Origin: Dipteris shenzhenensis
Lineage: Eukaryota > Polypodiophyta > Polypodiopsida > Gleicheniales
NCBI GenBank assembly: GCA_047967505.1
Contig: CM106541.1
Direction: 5' to 3' (one strand)
Length of the DNA stretch: 64,000 bases
In this document: positions 1-11,966 of the stretch, piece by piece
Layout: every line of letters starts with the position of its first letter
Position numbering within the stretch: position 1 is the stretch's first letter
Translations under genes and position numbers: made by a program
Notes under the pieces: model-generated
The model's database searches: none
What the model was told of the DNA's origin: nothing
Seen by the model: only the letters and a program-made list of their open reading frames with translations

Positions 1-674
1 ATGATGAACCATTGTACTAGCCATTGTGACGATGAACCAAATAGCAAAAACATTTTCAAATAAACAAGCATTCTCAAAATTCGATACAAGGATTCCCTCA
101 ATTATATAAGATGACAAGCATGATGGGTTGCAAGGATTCTACAAAGATTGCATGTATAGTGTATGAGGTTGACGCCATCGCAATACTGGTCTAGGGCCAA
201 CTAATCCATTACAATGCTTGACCTAGGCCACATGGCTTGGCTAACCGATGGTGTGCACTGTGTAGACTAAAACCATGGCAAGATTGTGCATGCAATTTGA
301 AATGTTGTACTCTAACCTCATCCTCATGTAGATCCTCATTGTCTCAACCCATGTATTCATCTCCATGTACACCCTCATTCTCTATCTTCTAGGCTCCTTA
401 CCTCTTCCCCTCCATCTCATCGCCATGCCTTTAGTGTAGATTAGCATTATCCATCTCAATCAATGCCATCCTATAAAGTCATTGCCTGCATATTCCCATG
501 TCGGTGATTGTGCATAGCTTGCAATGTAAGGAGCATTTTCATACAAACCTAAAGATCATAGATTTGCACTAGATGGAGAGCGAGGGCTTATAATGTGTCA
601 TTCCATATGGATATCCTAGTGACTTTTATGAAGTGCCAAGGGCATATATGGAATTTCTATGACTTAGGCACCTT

Positions 675-901
675 CTCAAGGGGGGGAGGGGAGTAAAACC
701 CCTTAGTTGTGGATTTTTCATTAATAAAATGCACCCTTTTCCTATTCAATCTATAAAATTTTTTCCAAAATCCTTTTTATGGCATCTGTTTGTCAATGAA
801 AATGTGAGAAAAATGAAATTAAATATGTCCTATTATTGATTTCACATGATAGTCGCATACATTACTGAGTGACCCCCCCCCCTTTGGTCTATCCCGTTGA
901 G
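675..901. mobile_element. MITE-like element, copy 1
   Basis: A 227-bp non-coding element begins CTCAAGGGGGG and ends TTGAG. It is flanked by a perfect 8-bp direct repeat, GGCACCTT, at 667-674 and 902-909. Its reverse complement aligns by eye with the element at 60018-60264: shared blocks are a G-run followed by TCAC, CTATCATGTGA, and TTTTATTAATGAAAAAT. Short terminal inversions, small size, no ORF and an 8-bp target duplication fit a non-autonomous DNA transposon. The 8-bp duplication is typical of the hAT superfamily, but the family assignment is inference. Confidence 0.7.
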
Positions 902-909
902 GGCACCTT

Positions 910-3900
910 GTCCCACAATTCCATTGAATTATGTATTCATTTGTAATCCTTATGTATGTTACCTACTATTTCAATGAATCTAATCTCCACTACTCAACAT
1001 CCTTAGTCATAGCTTCGAAAGGCCACTGGTAGCCATTGTTTCATCATGACTATAATTACATTTGTGTTATTGTTTAAGGGTGCAGCAAAGAGAATACTTG
1101 AGCAAGAATAATTCTATCTAATTACTCTAGCTGCATTTCTAATCAAGAATACAAGAGAGTAATTTCTAGCTACATCTCTAATCGAGAATCCAAGTGAATA
1201 ACTCCTTATCAATTTTTGCAATGTTAAAAACCATAACATAGTTCCTAAATTCAACAAGTTACAAGGTAGTTCAATTTTCAGTTCTCATTGCTAACATATA
1301 CATTTCTATAAGTGTGCATGATAGGTCGAGAGTACTATATCTTTCATCATAAGTCTCCCAAGTGTATCCTTTAAGGTAGCCATCCTTTTCCACAATACTA
1401 TGCCCAAGACTCTACTTGCAAATCCAATGGAGAGGTGTGCCAACTCACCTAGCACCATCACAACCAAAAGAAAGTTAGAATATTCCATTTATGTTATGGA
1501 AGCCAGGCTTCAATGCCGGCACATAGTTGTTATCCATGTCACTCTATCTAGATCAGCATTAATAAAATCTTGGCATCTTTGTAGCACAAAGGTTGGCATT
1601 AGTCAACACGTTTAGTGAACTGCATGAAATAAGAAGAGATTCCCTTAATAGCATAATTTACATCATGACACTCTCTTTTAATACTCCCCTGTATTCTGTT
1701 ACATCCTACTAAGGGAAATGAAGAGAAATTCCAATATGTAGAAATTCATGTGTGTAGAGAATTCCAAGGTTCCTGAAGTATATATATGGTCATAAAAAAT
1801 TGCCATTCAAAATTTTTTCCATATATAGAATAGAATTTTAAGCAAGCTATACTAGTTAAGGAAAATCCCTTAACCATATCCATGTCAATTTTTCGATCCT
1901 TCAGGGGAAGAACTCCATGGAATCTATGCTACTAATTTCCCAAAAGGAGCTCTGTTCCATGACAAAGTCTATCCAAAATAGTCCAGGATAGTCCCAGGTT
2001 TAAATTTTTCCAAAATAATCCAACGTCTATGGAAATAGAGAAGAAAATAGAAACTTTTAAAGGCTCAAATATAATCCTTAAAGTCCCTTACTACCCTGTC
2101 TTAAAAAAATGAGTGGCTAGTTTGTTCAGTTCTCAAGGAAAAAACATATATCCATGAGGTCATAATAAAATTCCAAAGGACACCCCTTCATGTAATATGA
2201 GGCGATATCATGTCCATCGTTAGGGTCCATCCTATCCAACCAAGGTTAGTGAAACCATACTTACAATACCTCTTAGAAGAAGATTCTCCATAAAGCCCAA
2301 AAGATATATTTCCATAACGAGTATTAATGAAAATGAACCCTTCATTAACATAGCAATGCCTTCCTTTCCATGAGCATAGTAATGTCATAGAACATCTAAT
2401 TTAAGAGTAGACTAAAATGCCAATGTCCTCCTCTATAACATAAGAACAAAGCGTCTCTTTCCAATAAATTTTTTTAAGGAAAAGGTACATGAAATCCTGT
2501 TAGGAAAAAGGAAAATTACTATTAGACAAAAAACACCTTGTTGATGGTGCTTGATAATAGGGTAGTTGGACCAAGGTACTCCAAAAATGGTAAAGTTGTA
2601 CCATTGGGTTTAGCCTTTAAACCCACAAAAAACACTAGAACTAAACTTAAGTCTAATAATGCTTTTTAAAAAAACTAGAGAACCAATTGACAACAAAAAA
2701 AGCCGACTGGCATGTATCTTGAGATTTTAAGTTGCTTTCCAATTTCTCAGAGGATGCACTCAATTGTAAAAGGTTTTCATGACTCTAGAGTCTAGAACCT
2801 TACTTTTCTTGCGGAACTTAGGCATGAACTCTAGACTAAGGTAATTCTCAAAGCATTTGAGGGTGGATTTTAATCTATATCTCAGATATACTGAAGACAA
2901 TATATATATACTTGGTGTAGTTGTTCGACCTCTAGTAGCTCCTACCATCGTAGCGTCCATATCTTAGTCCTATAATGCCCAGACATTCATCGTGCACTCA
3001 ACGCTTCAGCTCTATGTACCATTTTTCTTTGCTAGAATATTAGCATTAGCATATTCACATAGAGATAGCCCACAAAAGCCATGGTGGCAAAGGTCTTATT
3101 CTCATCTTCCATCTACAGGTTCTCTGCCACCAAAATGCAACAAATGGAGGCATGGATAGAGCATTAAGGCGTGTCCCTTATTGTTCGCATGGTCTCAGCA
3201 TCTAACAGTAGTGAAAATTAGAGGAATGCACCCAGTTTGTTCTACAAAAGCATAGTATAGTGATTCCCATCGAGCCTAGCAAGGAATCGTTTAGGAATGT
3301 CGGTTGCTAAAGGGGTGATAAAGGAGCATAGACTATGCTCCTCTGTCATTGACATACGTTGTGAGTGGAGGTGGGTGAGTGCCTACTCAATATATATTGT
3401 TTATCACTTAGAAGGCACACTAGTCAACAACTGTCTTATGATCCATACGAGAAAGAAGGACTTGTAATTGTGCATGATGTAAGTATCCCTATGCCAGTTC
3501 AAGCTTAGAGCTATGTAAAAAGCTCATTCTGAGTGCACAAATGTACCACACACACCTCCCGAGTAGTTAGCATAATAATGCGGCATCATATATACGTGCA
3601 TGAGAGAGTGAAATCTCTCTACCATGGCAAGTCCTTTTTCATAGCGAAAGCGAGTCCTTCATAATATCAAAAGTGAGTCATGGAAGCTCAAAAAATGGTT
3701 GCTCCTTAGAGTCTGATTGCTCTCCTCAAAGTCTCCCTGTGTGAAAGAAATAATAAGTAAGCTTTCCAAAGTGTTGTTGAGTTCTTCATCTTTCTCCAGT
3801 AACCTCTAAGTCTAGGCTAAGTGGTGTAGGAGAGCCCAGAAGAACAACGGATAGCCATTACATTGTAAAGGAGCTCATGTGAGGAGTCCACCTTGTTGTA

Positions 3901-5255
3901 GAGCATCGTCAGACGTTGCTAACTATCTCTATTCCCAAACAACTACGTAAGGATCCTCAGGCATAGTCGTGGCCAAGTGAAAGTTCTTTAACATAAAGTT
4001 CCATACATGACCATACTTTAGCTCCAGATAAACTAGACTGGATGCTCATAAGAAATCAATGGCATGTATTTGTAGCCAGGGAGAAAAATGTAACATAGGG
4101 ATTTGAACAAACAGCTATAACGGATTTCTCTAGACTCTCTTCCTTCATTTTAAAACGTAACCCATACGATGCTATGTACAGTGATGCACAGTATATTCGA
4201 GCCAACAGTTGCTCATGGGTCGACTCAAACATGTAGCAACACAACCGTGTGTCTCCCAGAGCAAGGAGGGAGCTCTTACCTGGGTGGGATCGTAGTGAGG
4301 AGCTTTTCCAACATCAAGCTTTGAGGGAACTCGTGCCAATTTTGACTATTTTTCAAGGGGACAGCAGAGGGTTCTAGTTGTGATGATTAACTCCTCAAAC
4401 ACTAGAGCTTCGAGCATGGAAGAGAAGAGTTTCTGGATCAAGGAAGCTGAAGGGCTTACAGGTTGGAGGGTGGAGGGGTGGGGTAGGGGGATGATGGAGG
4501 GAATTATCTTGCTATGAGGCTCAAGCCTTCTCTAGAAACATCCCAAGGACTTCAAGAGTTCTTTTAGTTAATAAATGTTCCATCTATCACTTGCTACTTT
4601 ACTGTCTTTACTCAAGGGTACAAACCAAGTGGTCCACTCTCAACGTTATCCTCATGTCCATAAAACCACCAACCTGAGTCCCATCACACTACAGTTGGGT
4701 ATAAAACATCTCTTCTCATAGTGTAAAACATCCCCATTATTCCATTGGATCAACCATTAACTAGGGATATGGTGGTGCAAACCACCTATGCATATAGTTT
4801 CTAGTTAAAAACACCATGCATATAGTCTTTAATCCCCTCCCAGTAAATCCAAAGGTTTTAATCATTCAAACTCCATATGAAACATGGTGAAAAATTTCAT
4901 TAGTCTTTGATATATGAAAGATGCGGACAAAGTGGTCCTCAGTGGTCCTTAGGGGTACTTACATATCCCCTTAGTTCCATTAAGTATGCAGTAGCTCCAT
5001 ATCTAAATATCATAATATGTCAAGACTAAGACATAATTGCGGTGGTATCCATTTGTACCTCACTTGTAGTATTCACAATTCGCTTCATATCCTATTAGTG
5101 TAAAATGCGTGTAACATATCGACTTCTTATAAATATCTAATGTTGTGTGGGCATGGTGGTGCAGTATCAATATGTACCCAGTAGCTTAATATCCCCCACC
5201 ATTAGATGATCCTAGTGGTCCATGCATAGTTCCACGACTCCTATAGTCCATTAGA
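910..5255. other. Non-coding stretch with no recognised feature
   Basis: No open frame here looks like a known protein, and no LTR, terminal inverted repeat or long tandem array was found. All frames are broken by frequent stops and the short ORFs have no recognisable motifs. The stretch probably consists of eroded repeat DNA. Confidence 0.5.
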
Positions 5256-5302
5256 GTGGTCCTTGGATACCCTATGATCATAGGGGGTCATAAGGGTCCC
5301 CA

Positions 5303-6274
5303 AGGGGAGGAGTTTGTGTGTGTGTGCACGCGTGCGTGCATGTATTTGTGCCTATATGTCTACATGTGTGTACATATGTACATACATAAGTATGTGTGTA
5401 CATGTTGTATGTACGTATGTACAAATGTATGTATGTGTGTGTATGTATTAGGTATGTACAGATGTATGTATCCATGCACATATGTATGTATGCATGTACA
5501 TGTGTAGGTATGTACATGCGTATGCAAATATGTGTTTACATATTTTTTTTATGTATGTAAATATGCATGTTTGTACATGCGTATGTATGCATATATTTAC
5601 GTATGTATGCAATTATGTAGAAATTTATGTATGTATGTAAGTATGCATGTATGTGTGTATGTATGTATGTGCGTACATACACATGTATGTAGGTTCATGC
5701 ATATGTCTATTATGTTCCTATGCATATATGTAGTTGCATATGTATGTATGTATTTATGTACATATGTATGCATGTATTTACATATGTACATACGTATTTA
5801 TGTATGTATGTATGCATGTATGTACATACTTTTTTCTTTTGTGAAATAATATATGTACACACATGCATGTATGCACACACGCACATATGCACACATGCAC
5901 ATATGCATGAATGTGTGTATGTACATACATATGTATGCATGCATATATGTATGTAAGTATGTATGTATTTACGTATGTATGTATGTATGTATCTATTTAT
6001 GTATGTACATATGTACATATGTATATACATATGTACATATGTATATACATATGTACATATGTATATACATATGTATATATGTATGTATGCATGTATGTAC
6101 ATACACATACATGTATGTACATATGCACACATGGCATGCATGCATGAATGTGTGTATGCATGTATGTATGTATACATGTACGTATGTGTGCATGGAAGGT
6201 AAGGGCGTGCACTCTCTACACATCTATACATACATACATGTGTGTATGTACATATACACGTATGTATGTGTACG
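5303..6274. repeat. (ATGT)n-rich simple-sequence tract
   Basis: About 1 kb consists almost entirely of ATGT/ACAT tetranucleotide repeats with interruptions such as ATGC and ATAC. One block near 6003-6080 alternates ACATATGTACATATGT and is strongly self-complementary. The tract is open in several frames on both strands only because the unit lacks stops in those phases; the resulting Tyr/Cys/Met/His-rich ORFs are not genes. A short duplicated non-repeat phrase, GGAAGGTAA followed by CACTCTCT, occurs near 6195 and 6277. Confidence 0.9.
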
Positions 6275-6320
6275 TGGAAGGTAACGCCTTGCACTCTCTC
6301 TACCAAGATAGAGCACCTCA

Positions 6321-6499
6321 GGCTTTGATACCATGTTGGGGGATCGAGGGGAGAGAGAGTGGAATGCATAAGAGAACTACTTGTTCAATATCTTGTATTA
6401 CAAAGATATTAGAATAAATATATGTTCATGCCCTAGGATTAGGGTTATGGTTTATCCCTATGAACTAGTTCAATGGTGCAATTTACACCATTCTCAACA
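6321..6499 (-). mobile_element. Orphan Copia-type LTR with primer-binding site
   Basis: Positions 6334-6499 begin TGTTG and end CAACA on the plus strand, an inverted terminus typical of an LTR. Immediately to the left, 6321-6333 reads on the minus strand TGGTATCAAAGCC, close to the methionine-tRNA primer site TGGTATCAGAGC found in many plant Copia elements. This therefore looks like the 5' LTR of a minus-strand element. No coding domain and no matching second LTR was found to the left, where the ATGT tract begins, so the element appears truncated. Confidence 0.6.
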
Positions 6500-7261
6500 T
6501 ATTTCCTTCCAATAACACCCTTGGAGACTCTCATAGCATCATTTCAAGCGTTCCCTTCAGAGATTGGGGAGTTGCTATTCTCAAAGTGGAGTCCTTTCTC
6601 CTTAACAAATCCTAGGATTTATGTATATAATGCATACTACCTAGTACTTAAAGAGAAGGTGCATATGGAGGCATTCATCTTCTAGCTATTCCTACCTTTG
6701 ATAATCTAGAATGGTCTCTTATTGATCCATACAATGTAGATGATATTAGGATGAATATGAGTTAAAATATTCAAGCATAGTTGAAATTTTGTTTTGGTCA
6801 AAATTCATGGATGTGAGTTGGTTCATGCCCTCCATTGTATCATTTTTTAATTCACAAGACAAAGACAATGGGGACATGCAAAGACTTGTGATAATTTCTT
6901 GATAATATCCTATACCTAGGATAGGATGATAGAGAGGGTTAAGGGAGACCATTTAATGTGTTGAGTTAGTAAGGATATATTTGAACAAGGTTTCAAGTTG
7001 TGGATGGAGTTGCTATTATTAACACTGTTGCAGCAAGAATCAAATGCACAGTCAAGAGCAACCAATATGAGATCATTATGTGTGTGGAGTAGTAGTATGG
7101 CTTTGCTTGTATTCAATTGAGGTTTAAGTAGATTTGATTGATCTAAAAGAATAGCCAAAACACTCTCTAGAAAAGATCTGAACATACTTGCAAAATCATG
7201 ATCTAGAGAGAGAAAGACTAAACTAGAGAGATAAAGGCTTAAACCCTGCTCTAATGGCACT
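6500..7261. other. No recognised gene
   Basis: Short flanking sequence between the orphan LTR and the next Copia element. Open frames here are short and show no known motif. The stretch GCTCTAATGGCA near 7249 vaguely resembles a decayed Copia primer site, too weakly to call. Confidence 0.4.
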
Positions 7262-7266
7262 CCAAG

Positions 7267-7298
7267 TGAGAGTGCTCTCAATGGAAGCAAGAATGGAA

Positions 7299-7371
<73 letters not shown>

Positions 7372-7484
7372 ACACAAGTTTTGGTGGGTGCAGAACACCC
7401 TAATCTTCTTTTTCATTCATTTATATATGTGTTTGAGTATTGTACATAACTGGGGTAAAGGCACAGTGACCTTTAACCCCTACA
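7267..7484 (-). repeat. 3' LTR of Copia 1, with expanded (GA)n
   Basis: Starts TGAGAGTGCTCTCA and ends CTTTAACCCCTACA on the plus strand. It carries an uninterrupted (GA)n run at about 7303-7369. The partner LTR has only a short interrupted purine stretch at the same place, which explains most of the 46-bp length difference. Confidence 0.9.
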
Positions 7485-7537
7485 ACCTCCCACTTAAAGG
7501 ACAATGTGCTTATAAGGGAGAACAACCAGTGAGCATA

Positions 7538-9169
7538 CTATCCAATGCCCATCAATACACGACAATACTTAAACTGCTGACTAGGTAGACTCTTCGTCAG
7601 CATATCTGTAGGGTTATCATCTGTGTGAACCTTGACAAGCTCTATGCGCTTGTCCTCAAGTACCTCCCTGATGAAATGGTACCTAACCTCAATGTGTTTG
7701 GTCTTTGCATGAAAGACTGGATTCCGTGCTAGCTGAATAGCACTCATGGAATCACTATGCAATGTCGGTACACCTGTATAAATCCCCAAATCTCCCACTA
7801 GCCGATCAAGCCATATAGCCTCCTTGCAACCCTCTGTGGCTGCAACATACTCAGCCTCTGTGGTAGACAAAGCAATGCACTTTTGTGCGTGAGACATCCA
7901 CGACACTGCACCACCTGCAAAGGTGAACACATAACCAGAAGTGGATCTCCTACTCTCCACATACCTTGCATAGTCTGAATCTGTGCACCCAAGTACATGC
8001 ATGTCTCCTTTACCAAAGCAGATGCACATCTCCTTGGTACCCTTCATGTACCTCATGATGCATTTAACTACCTCCCAATGCCTCTTTCCTGGATTAGCCA
8101 TATACCGACTAACAACTCCCACTGCAAATGCAATGTTTGGCCTAGTAGCTATCATAGCATACATAAGACTCCCAACTGCTGATGCATAAGGAACCTTGGC
8201 CATCATGGCCCTCTCCTCATCTAATTTGGGACTATCTATATGACTCAGTTTCACATATGGAGACAATGGAGTACTCACTACCTTCCCCCCCTCCATATTG
8301 AAACGCTGCAATACTTTTGTAACATACTCCTTCTGTGAAAGCCAAAGGAGTTTCCTACTCCGATCACGCGTGATGCGCATACCAAGAATATGACCTGCAA
8401 GTCCCAAATCCTTCATATCAAAGGCCTCATGCAACTTGGCCTTTAATGCATCTAGCTCAGAAGTATTCTTGCTAGCCAATACCATATCATCCACATATAT
8501 TGCCAAGATTATCAGGCTATTATCCTTAGCCCTTTTAGTGTAGAGGTAGTGATCAATTTCACTCCTTCTAAAACCCTGGGACTAAATGAAAGCATCAAAC
8601 TTCTGATACCATTCTCTAGGCACTTGCTTAAGACCATAGAGACTCTTCTTCAGCTTGCAAACTAAATGCTCTTTGCCCTTTTCTTCAAAGCCTTCTGGCT
8701 GCACCATGTAAATTTCCTCATGCAGATCCCCATGCAAGAAAGCTGTCTTGACATCCATCTGCATAAGCTCCATATCTTCTGCTACCACTAGTCCAAGCAT
8801 GCATCTAAGTGTGGTCATCTTCACAACCGGAGAGAATATCTCATCAAAGTCCACACCCTTCTCTTGCTTAAACCCTTTAGCAACCAAATGAGCCTTGTAC
8901 CTAGGCACATCATCACCTGTGACCTTCATCTTGTAGACCCATTTACATGGCAATGCTTTCTTTCCATGTGGCAAAGGAACCAAGTCCCAAGTCTTATTCT
9001 TCATTAGTGAACTCATCTCTGATTGCATAGCATACTCCCACTTGCATTGATCCTTACGCATCATAGCATCTCTGTAGCAAGAAGGCTCCCCGCAATCAGT
9101 AAGCATCACATAATCTACCCTTGGAACAAACCTATCAGGCAGTCTAGACACTATAGATGATCTTCTCTA
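7538..9169 (-). pseudogene. Copia 1 reverse transcriptase and RNase H, broken
   Basis: Two minus-strand frames cover the reverse transcriptase (RVT_2 type) and RNase H. The upstream part (8582-9151) has the entry motif ending KTAFLHGDLHEEIYM and SLYGLKQ. The downstream part (7538-8506) starts at the catalytic YVDDM, and carries SLMYAMIATRP and then the Copia RNase H signature ALSTTEAEYVAATEGCKEA and IRE near its end. An in-frame TAG at 8582-8584 separates the halves and another at 9167-9169 cuts the linker to integrase. All core motifs remain readable. Confidence 0.9.
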
Positions 9170-10355
9170 GGGCATTTCAGCTTGTTGTCCCACCTGCATA
9201 TCAGCCACATTTGGCTCATCATTTCCACCAATAGATGATCCATCATCTACCCTTGATTGTATACATGTGGGAGTACTTAGTGGTACCATTTCTTGCATAT
9301 TTGGTGCATGGACAGCTTGCTATCTATCAACATATGCAGGTGGATTCACATCCTAGAAAGTGATTCTCCTCATTTCCATATCCCTCATGGGTGCCTTATG
9401 CATCTTCTTCCATTGAAGACTACATCATGGCTGCGTATGATCTTCTTTGCTTCTGGATCCCAGAGATGATGATAGCCCATCTCTCCACTTTCACCATAAC
9501 CTAGAAAGATGCATTTCCTAGACTTAGGATCTAGCTTCTTTCCTCTTTTGGCACGTGCATATGCCTCACACCCAAATGCAAATGAGAGTAAGAGGGCTTC
9601 TTGCCACTCCATGCCTCTTCAGGAATACCACCATCCAAACTCTTACTAGGTGATCTATTGATCACATGCACTGCAGTCTTCATTGCCTCAGCCCAAAAAC
9701 CACCAGAAAGACTTGCATTGGAAAGCATGCATTGCAACCTTTCTTGAATGGTACGGTTCATCTTTTTTGTAACTAGATTTTGCTTTAGAGTATGAGGGGA
9801 TGTGAGCTCCCTCTTAATCCCATGTGTATTGTAGAAATGCTAAAAGTCATGAGAGAGATACTCTCCACCATTGTCAGTCCGTAGGCATTTAAGCGTTCTA
9901 CCTGACTGATTCTCAACCAAGGCCAGCCATTTCTGAAATACCTAGAACACATCACTCTTCCAAGCTATAGCATAAGCCCATACTTTCCTAGTTGCATCAT
10001 CAATGAATGTCACATAGTATTTAGCCCCGCCTAATGACCATGTAGGCATGGGACCACATATGTCTGAATGCACCAAATCAAGCTTTTTAAACTCTTTCTT
10101 TTCCCTTCTTTTATGGGTTGATTTAGTCTGCTTCCCATAGAGACGGTGCTTACAAAATTCAAAATCAGAGAAACTCAAATGCAGTACATAACCCAAATAG
10201 CATAAGAGTTTCATTCCAGTCTGGCTCATGTGCCCCAACCTGCAATGCCACAAAAAAGTGCTTGGCTGCTCGGTTATTGCAACAACATGATCAAATACCA
10301 CTGATACATGTAAGGGATACAAAGTCCCACACTTGGCACCCTTGGCCAAAAGCAT
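9170..10355 (-). pseudogene. Copia 1 integrase, broken
   Basis: The minus-strand frames show the zinc-binding pre-integrase motif (WHCRLGHMSQTGMKLL, then CKHRLYGK), the core start LVHSDICGPMPT with the first catalytic Asp, FIDDATRKVWAYA, and the later core and C-terminal parts (HVINRSPSKSL, KCIFLGYGE). The domain is cut by in-frame TAG codons at 9320-9322, 9353-9355, 9840-9842 and 9942-9944, with a frame change near 9600. It would catalyse insertion of the element's cDNA if intact. Confidence 0.88.
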
Positions 10356-10364
10356 AGAGCCCTT

Positions 10365-10757
10365 CTAAATTTTCCAACTCTGAAAGCCAAAAGTGGTGTG
10401 AAAACCAGCATCATCTAGCTGACCCACTGAAATAAGACTCTTGGTCAACTTAGGCACATGTCTCACATGTTTCAAAATAAATGCAGACCCATTTGCAAAA
10501 GAAAACTTTATGTCACCTACTCCCACTATGTCACATGCATAGTCATTTCCAAGATGCACACAACCTCTCTTTCCACTGTCATAAGTCGAGAACCATTCCC
10601 TATGGGGAGTTACATGGAATGAAGCACCAGAATCCAAAATCCAATCCTGGGAATATGCATCATCTGAAGTGGTAAGCAACTCTGTAGATAAACTAGACAT
10701 GAAGAGAACGTCATTGTCACTATCATGTGTGATTGTATTGATCTCCTTGATCTTCAC
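10365..10757 (-). pseudogene. Copia 1 aspartic protease
   Basis: The minus-strand frame contains WILDSGASFHVTPHREWF, the DSGA active site of a Copia retropepsin, followed by a VHLGN and a VRHVPKLTKSLISVGQLDD block typical of the protease-to-integrase linker. It ends at an in-frame TAG at 10365-10367, beyond which the polyprotein continues in the same frame. Confidence 0.9.
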
Positions 10758-11449
10758 TTTTTCTTTGTCCTCCCTTGGACTCTCCTCCTTCTGATTTGCA
10801 CCCCAATTTGCATTCTTTTTCTTATCCTTTTGCTATCTTTTCAGCTTGTAGCAATCCTTTTTCATATGGCCTTTCTTGCCACAGTGGTAACACTCAATGT
10901 TTTGTGCCTTGGATTTGCTACGAGACTTCCCTCTTTCTTAGGACTTCCCCCTGAGCTGTGATCTACCCCTTTGCACATTTAAGGCTGCATCCTGCTTGTG
11001 CCATCCATAGACTTCTATCTAATCTCCTCGGCCAACAAGCTCCCCACAACATCATCAAATTTCAATACTCCACCAGGTGTAGAGTTACTCACAGTTGTAC
11101 GGAAGGTATCCCATGAGGATGGCAATGAACATAAGAGAAATATTGCCGTAGTCTCCGCATTAAAATTCATCTTCTAAGCCTAAAGCTAGCTGAAAATAAT
11201 ATTGAATTCATTCAAGTGAGAAGCAATGGAGACCCCTTCCTTCATCTGCAGCTGAAACAACCTCTTCATGAGGTAAACTTTATTAGAGGTAGTTTCCTTC
11301 TCATAAGTGGCACACATTTTCTTCCGCAAATCTTCCGTAGTCTGCTCATTTACTACTGCAAATGGTTGCTCCAAACTTGAGTTCCAACACCCGGACAGAA
11401 AAACACAGAAACTGACACAGTGAGTCAGAAATCCAATGAAATGATCCAA
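10758..11449 (-). pseudogene. Copia 1 gag with CCHC zinc knuckle, broken
   Basis: Near 10850-10895 the minus strand encodes CYHCGKKGHMKKDCY, a complete CX2CX4HX4C nucleic-acid-binding knuckle. Upstream, 11186-11449 encodes a gag segment with LMKRLFQLQMKEGVSIASHL, typical of the UBN2-type capsid domain. Several stops lie between them. The N-terminal part of gag toward 11789 is not recognisable. Confidence 0.82.
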
Positions 11450-11789
11450 GATTCAAGAATGAAGGTATTTCCCAGCTCCTGAAGTGAAGTGGACACCAAA
11501 AGCAAGCAATAGTTGCCTCTACAAGTCAATACGGAGTCTTTGTCATCGAACGGAATAGGGAAAAGCTTAAAAAATGACTTTTTCTTTGAAAACACTTAAC
11601 AGGCTCTCAAAACCACTTCACAAAACCAAAGTGACTTTTCCAAAGGTTCCTCCAAGGTCTCTGCACACTCGGATGCAAGTAAAGTCACTCACAAAGCTTC
11701 CCATAGAGCTTCTCCTTCCTCCCACAGAGCTGCTGAGCTTCCAGGCATTCACACACGCTCAGCTAGATCACCCGAGTTCTGATACCAGT

Positions 11790-11961
11790 TGAGAGTGCTC
11801 TCAACGGAAGTAAGAATGGAAGAGGTAGAGACAGAGAGATAGAGAGCCACACTAGTTTTGGTGGGTGCAGAACACTCTAATCTTCTTTTTCATTCATTTA
11901 TATATGTGTTTGAGTATTGTACATAATTGGGATAAAGGCACAGTGACCTTTAACCCCCACA
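11790..11961 (-). repeat. 5' LTR of Copia 1, with primer site
   Basis: Starts TGAGAGTGCTCTCAAC and ends AACCCCCACA on the plus strand, closely matching the left LTR apart from the shorter GA-rich stretch. The primer site (minus strand TGGTATCAGAAC) lies just to the left, at about 11777-11788. Confidence 0.9.
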
Positions 11962-11966
11962 CCAAG

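Larger units (their letters stand above)
7267..11961 (-). mobile_element. Copia LTR retrotransposon 1, full length, inactive
   Basis: A 4.7-kb element bounded by related LTRs (7267-7484 and 11790-11961) and a perfect 5-bp target duplication, CCAAG, at 7262-7266 and 11962-11966. Reading on the minus strand, the primer site TGGTATCAGAAC lies next to the right LTR and a polypurine tract AAGTGGGAGGT next to the left one. Domains run gag, CCHC knuckle, protease, integrase, reverse transcriptase, RNase H; integrase before RT defines the Copia superfamily. The coding region has at least seven premature TAG codons and no intact polyprotein, so the copy cannot be autonomous. Confidence 0.93.

Noticed and set aside
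5532-6369. Long Tyr/Cys/His/Met-rich ORFs on both strands
   Set aside because: They are read-through of ATGT repeats, with equivalent ORFs in several frames at once.
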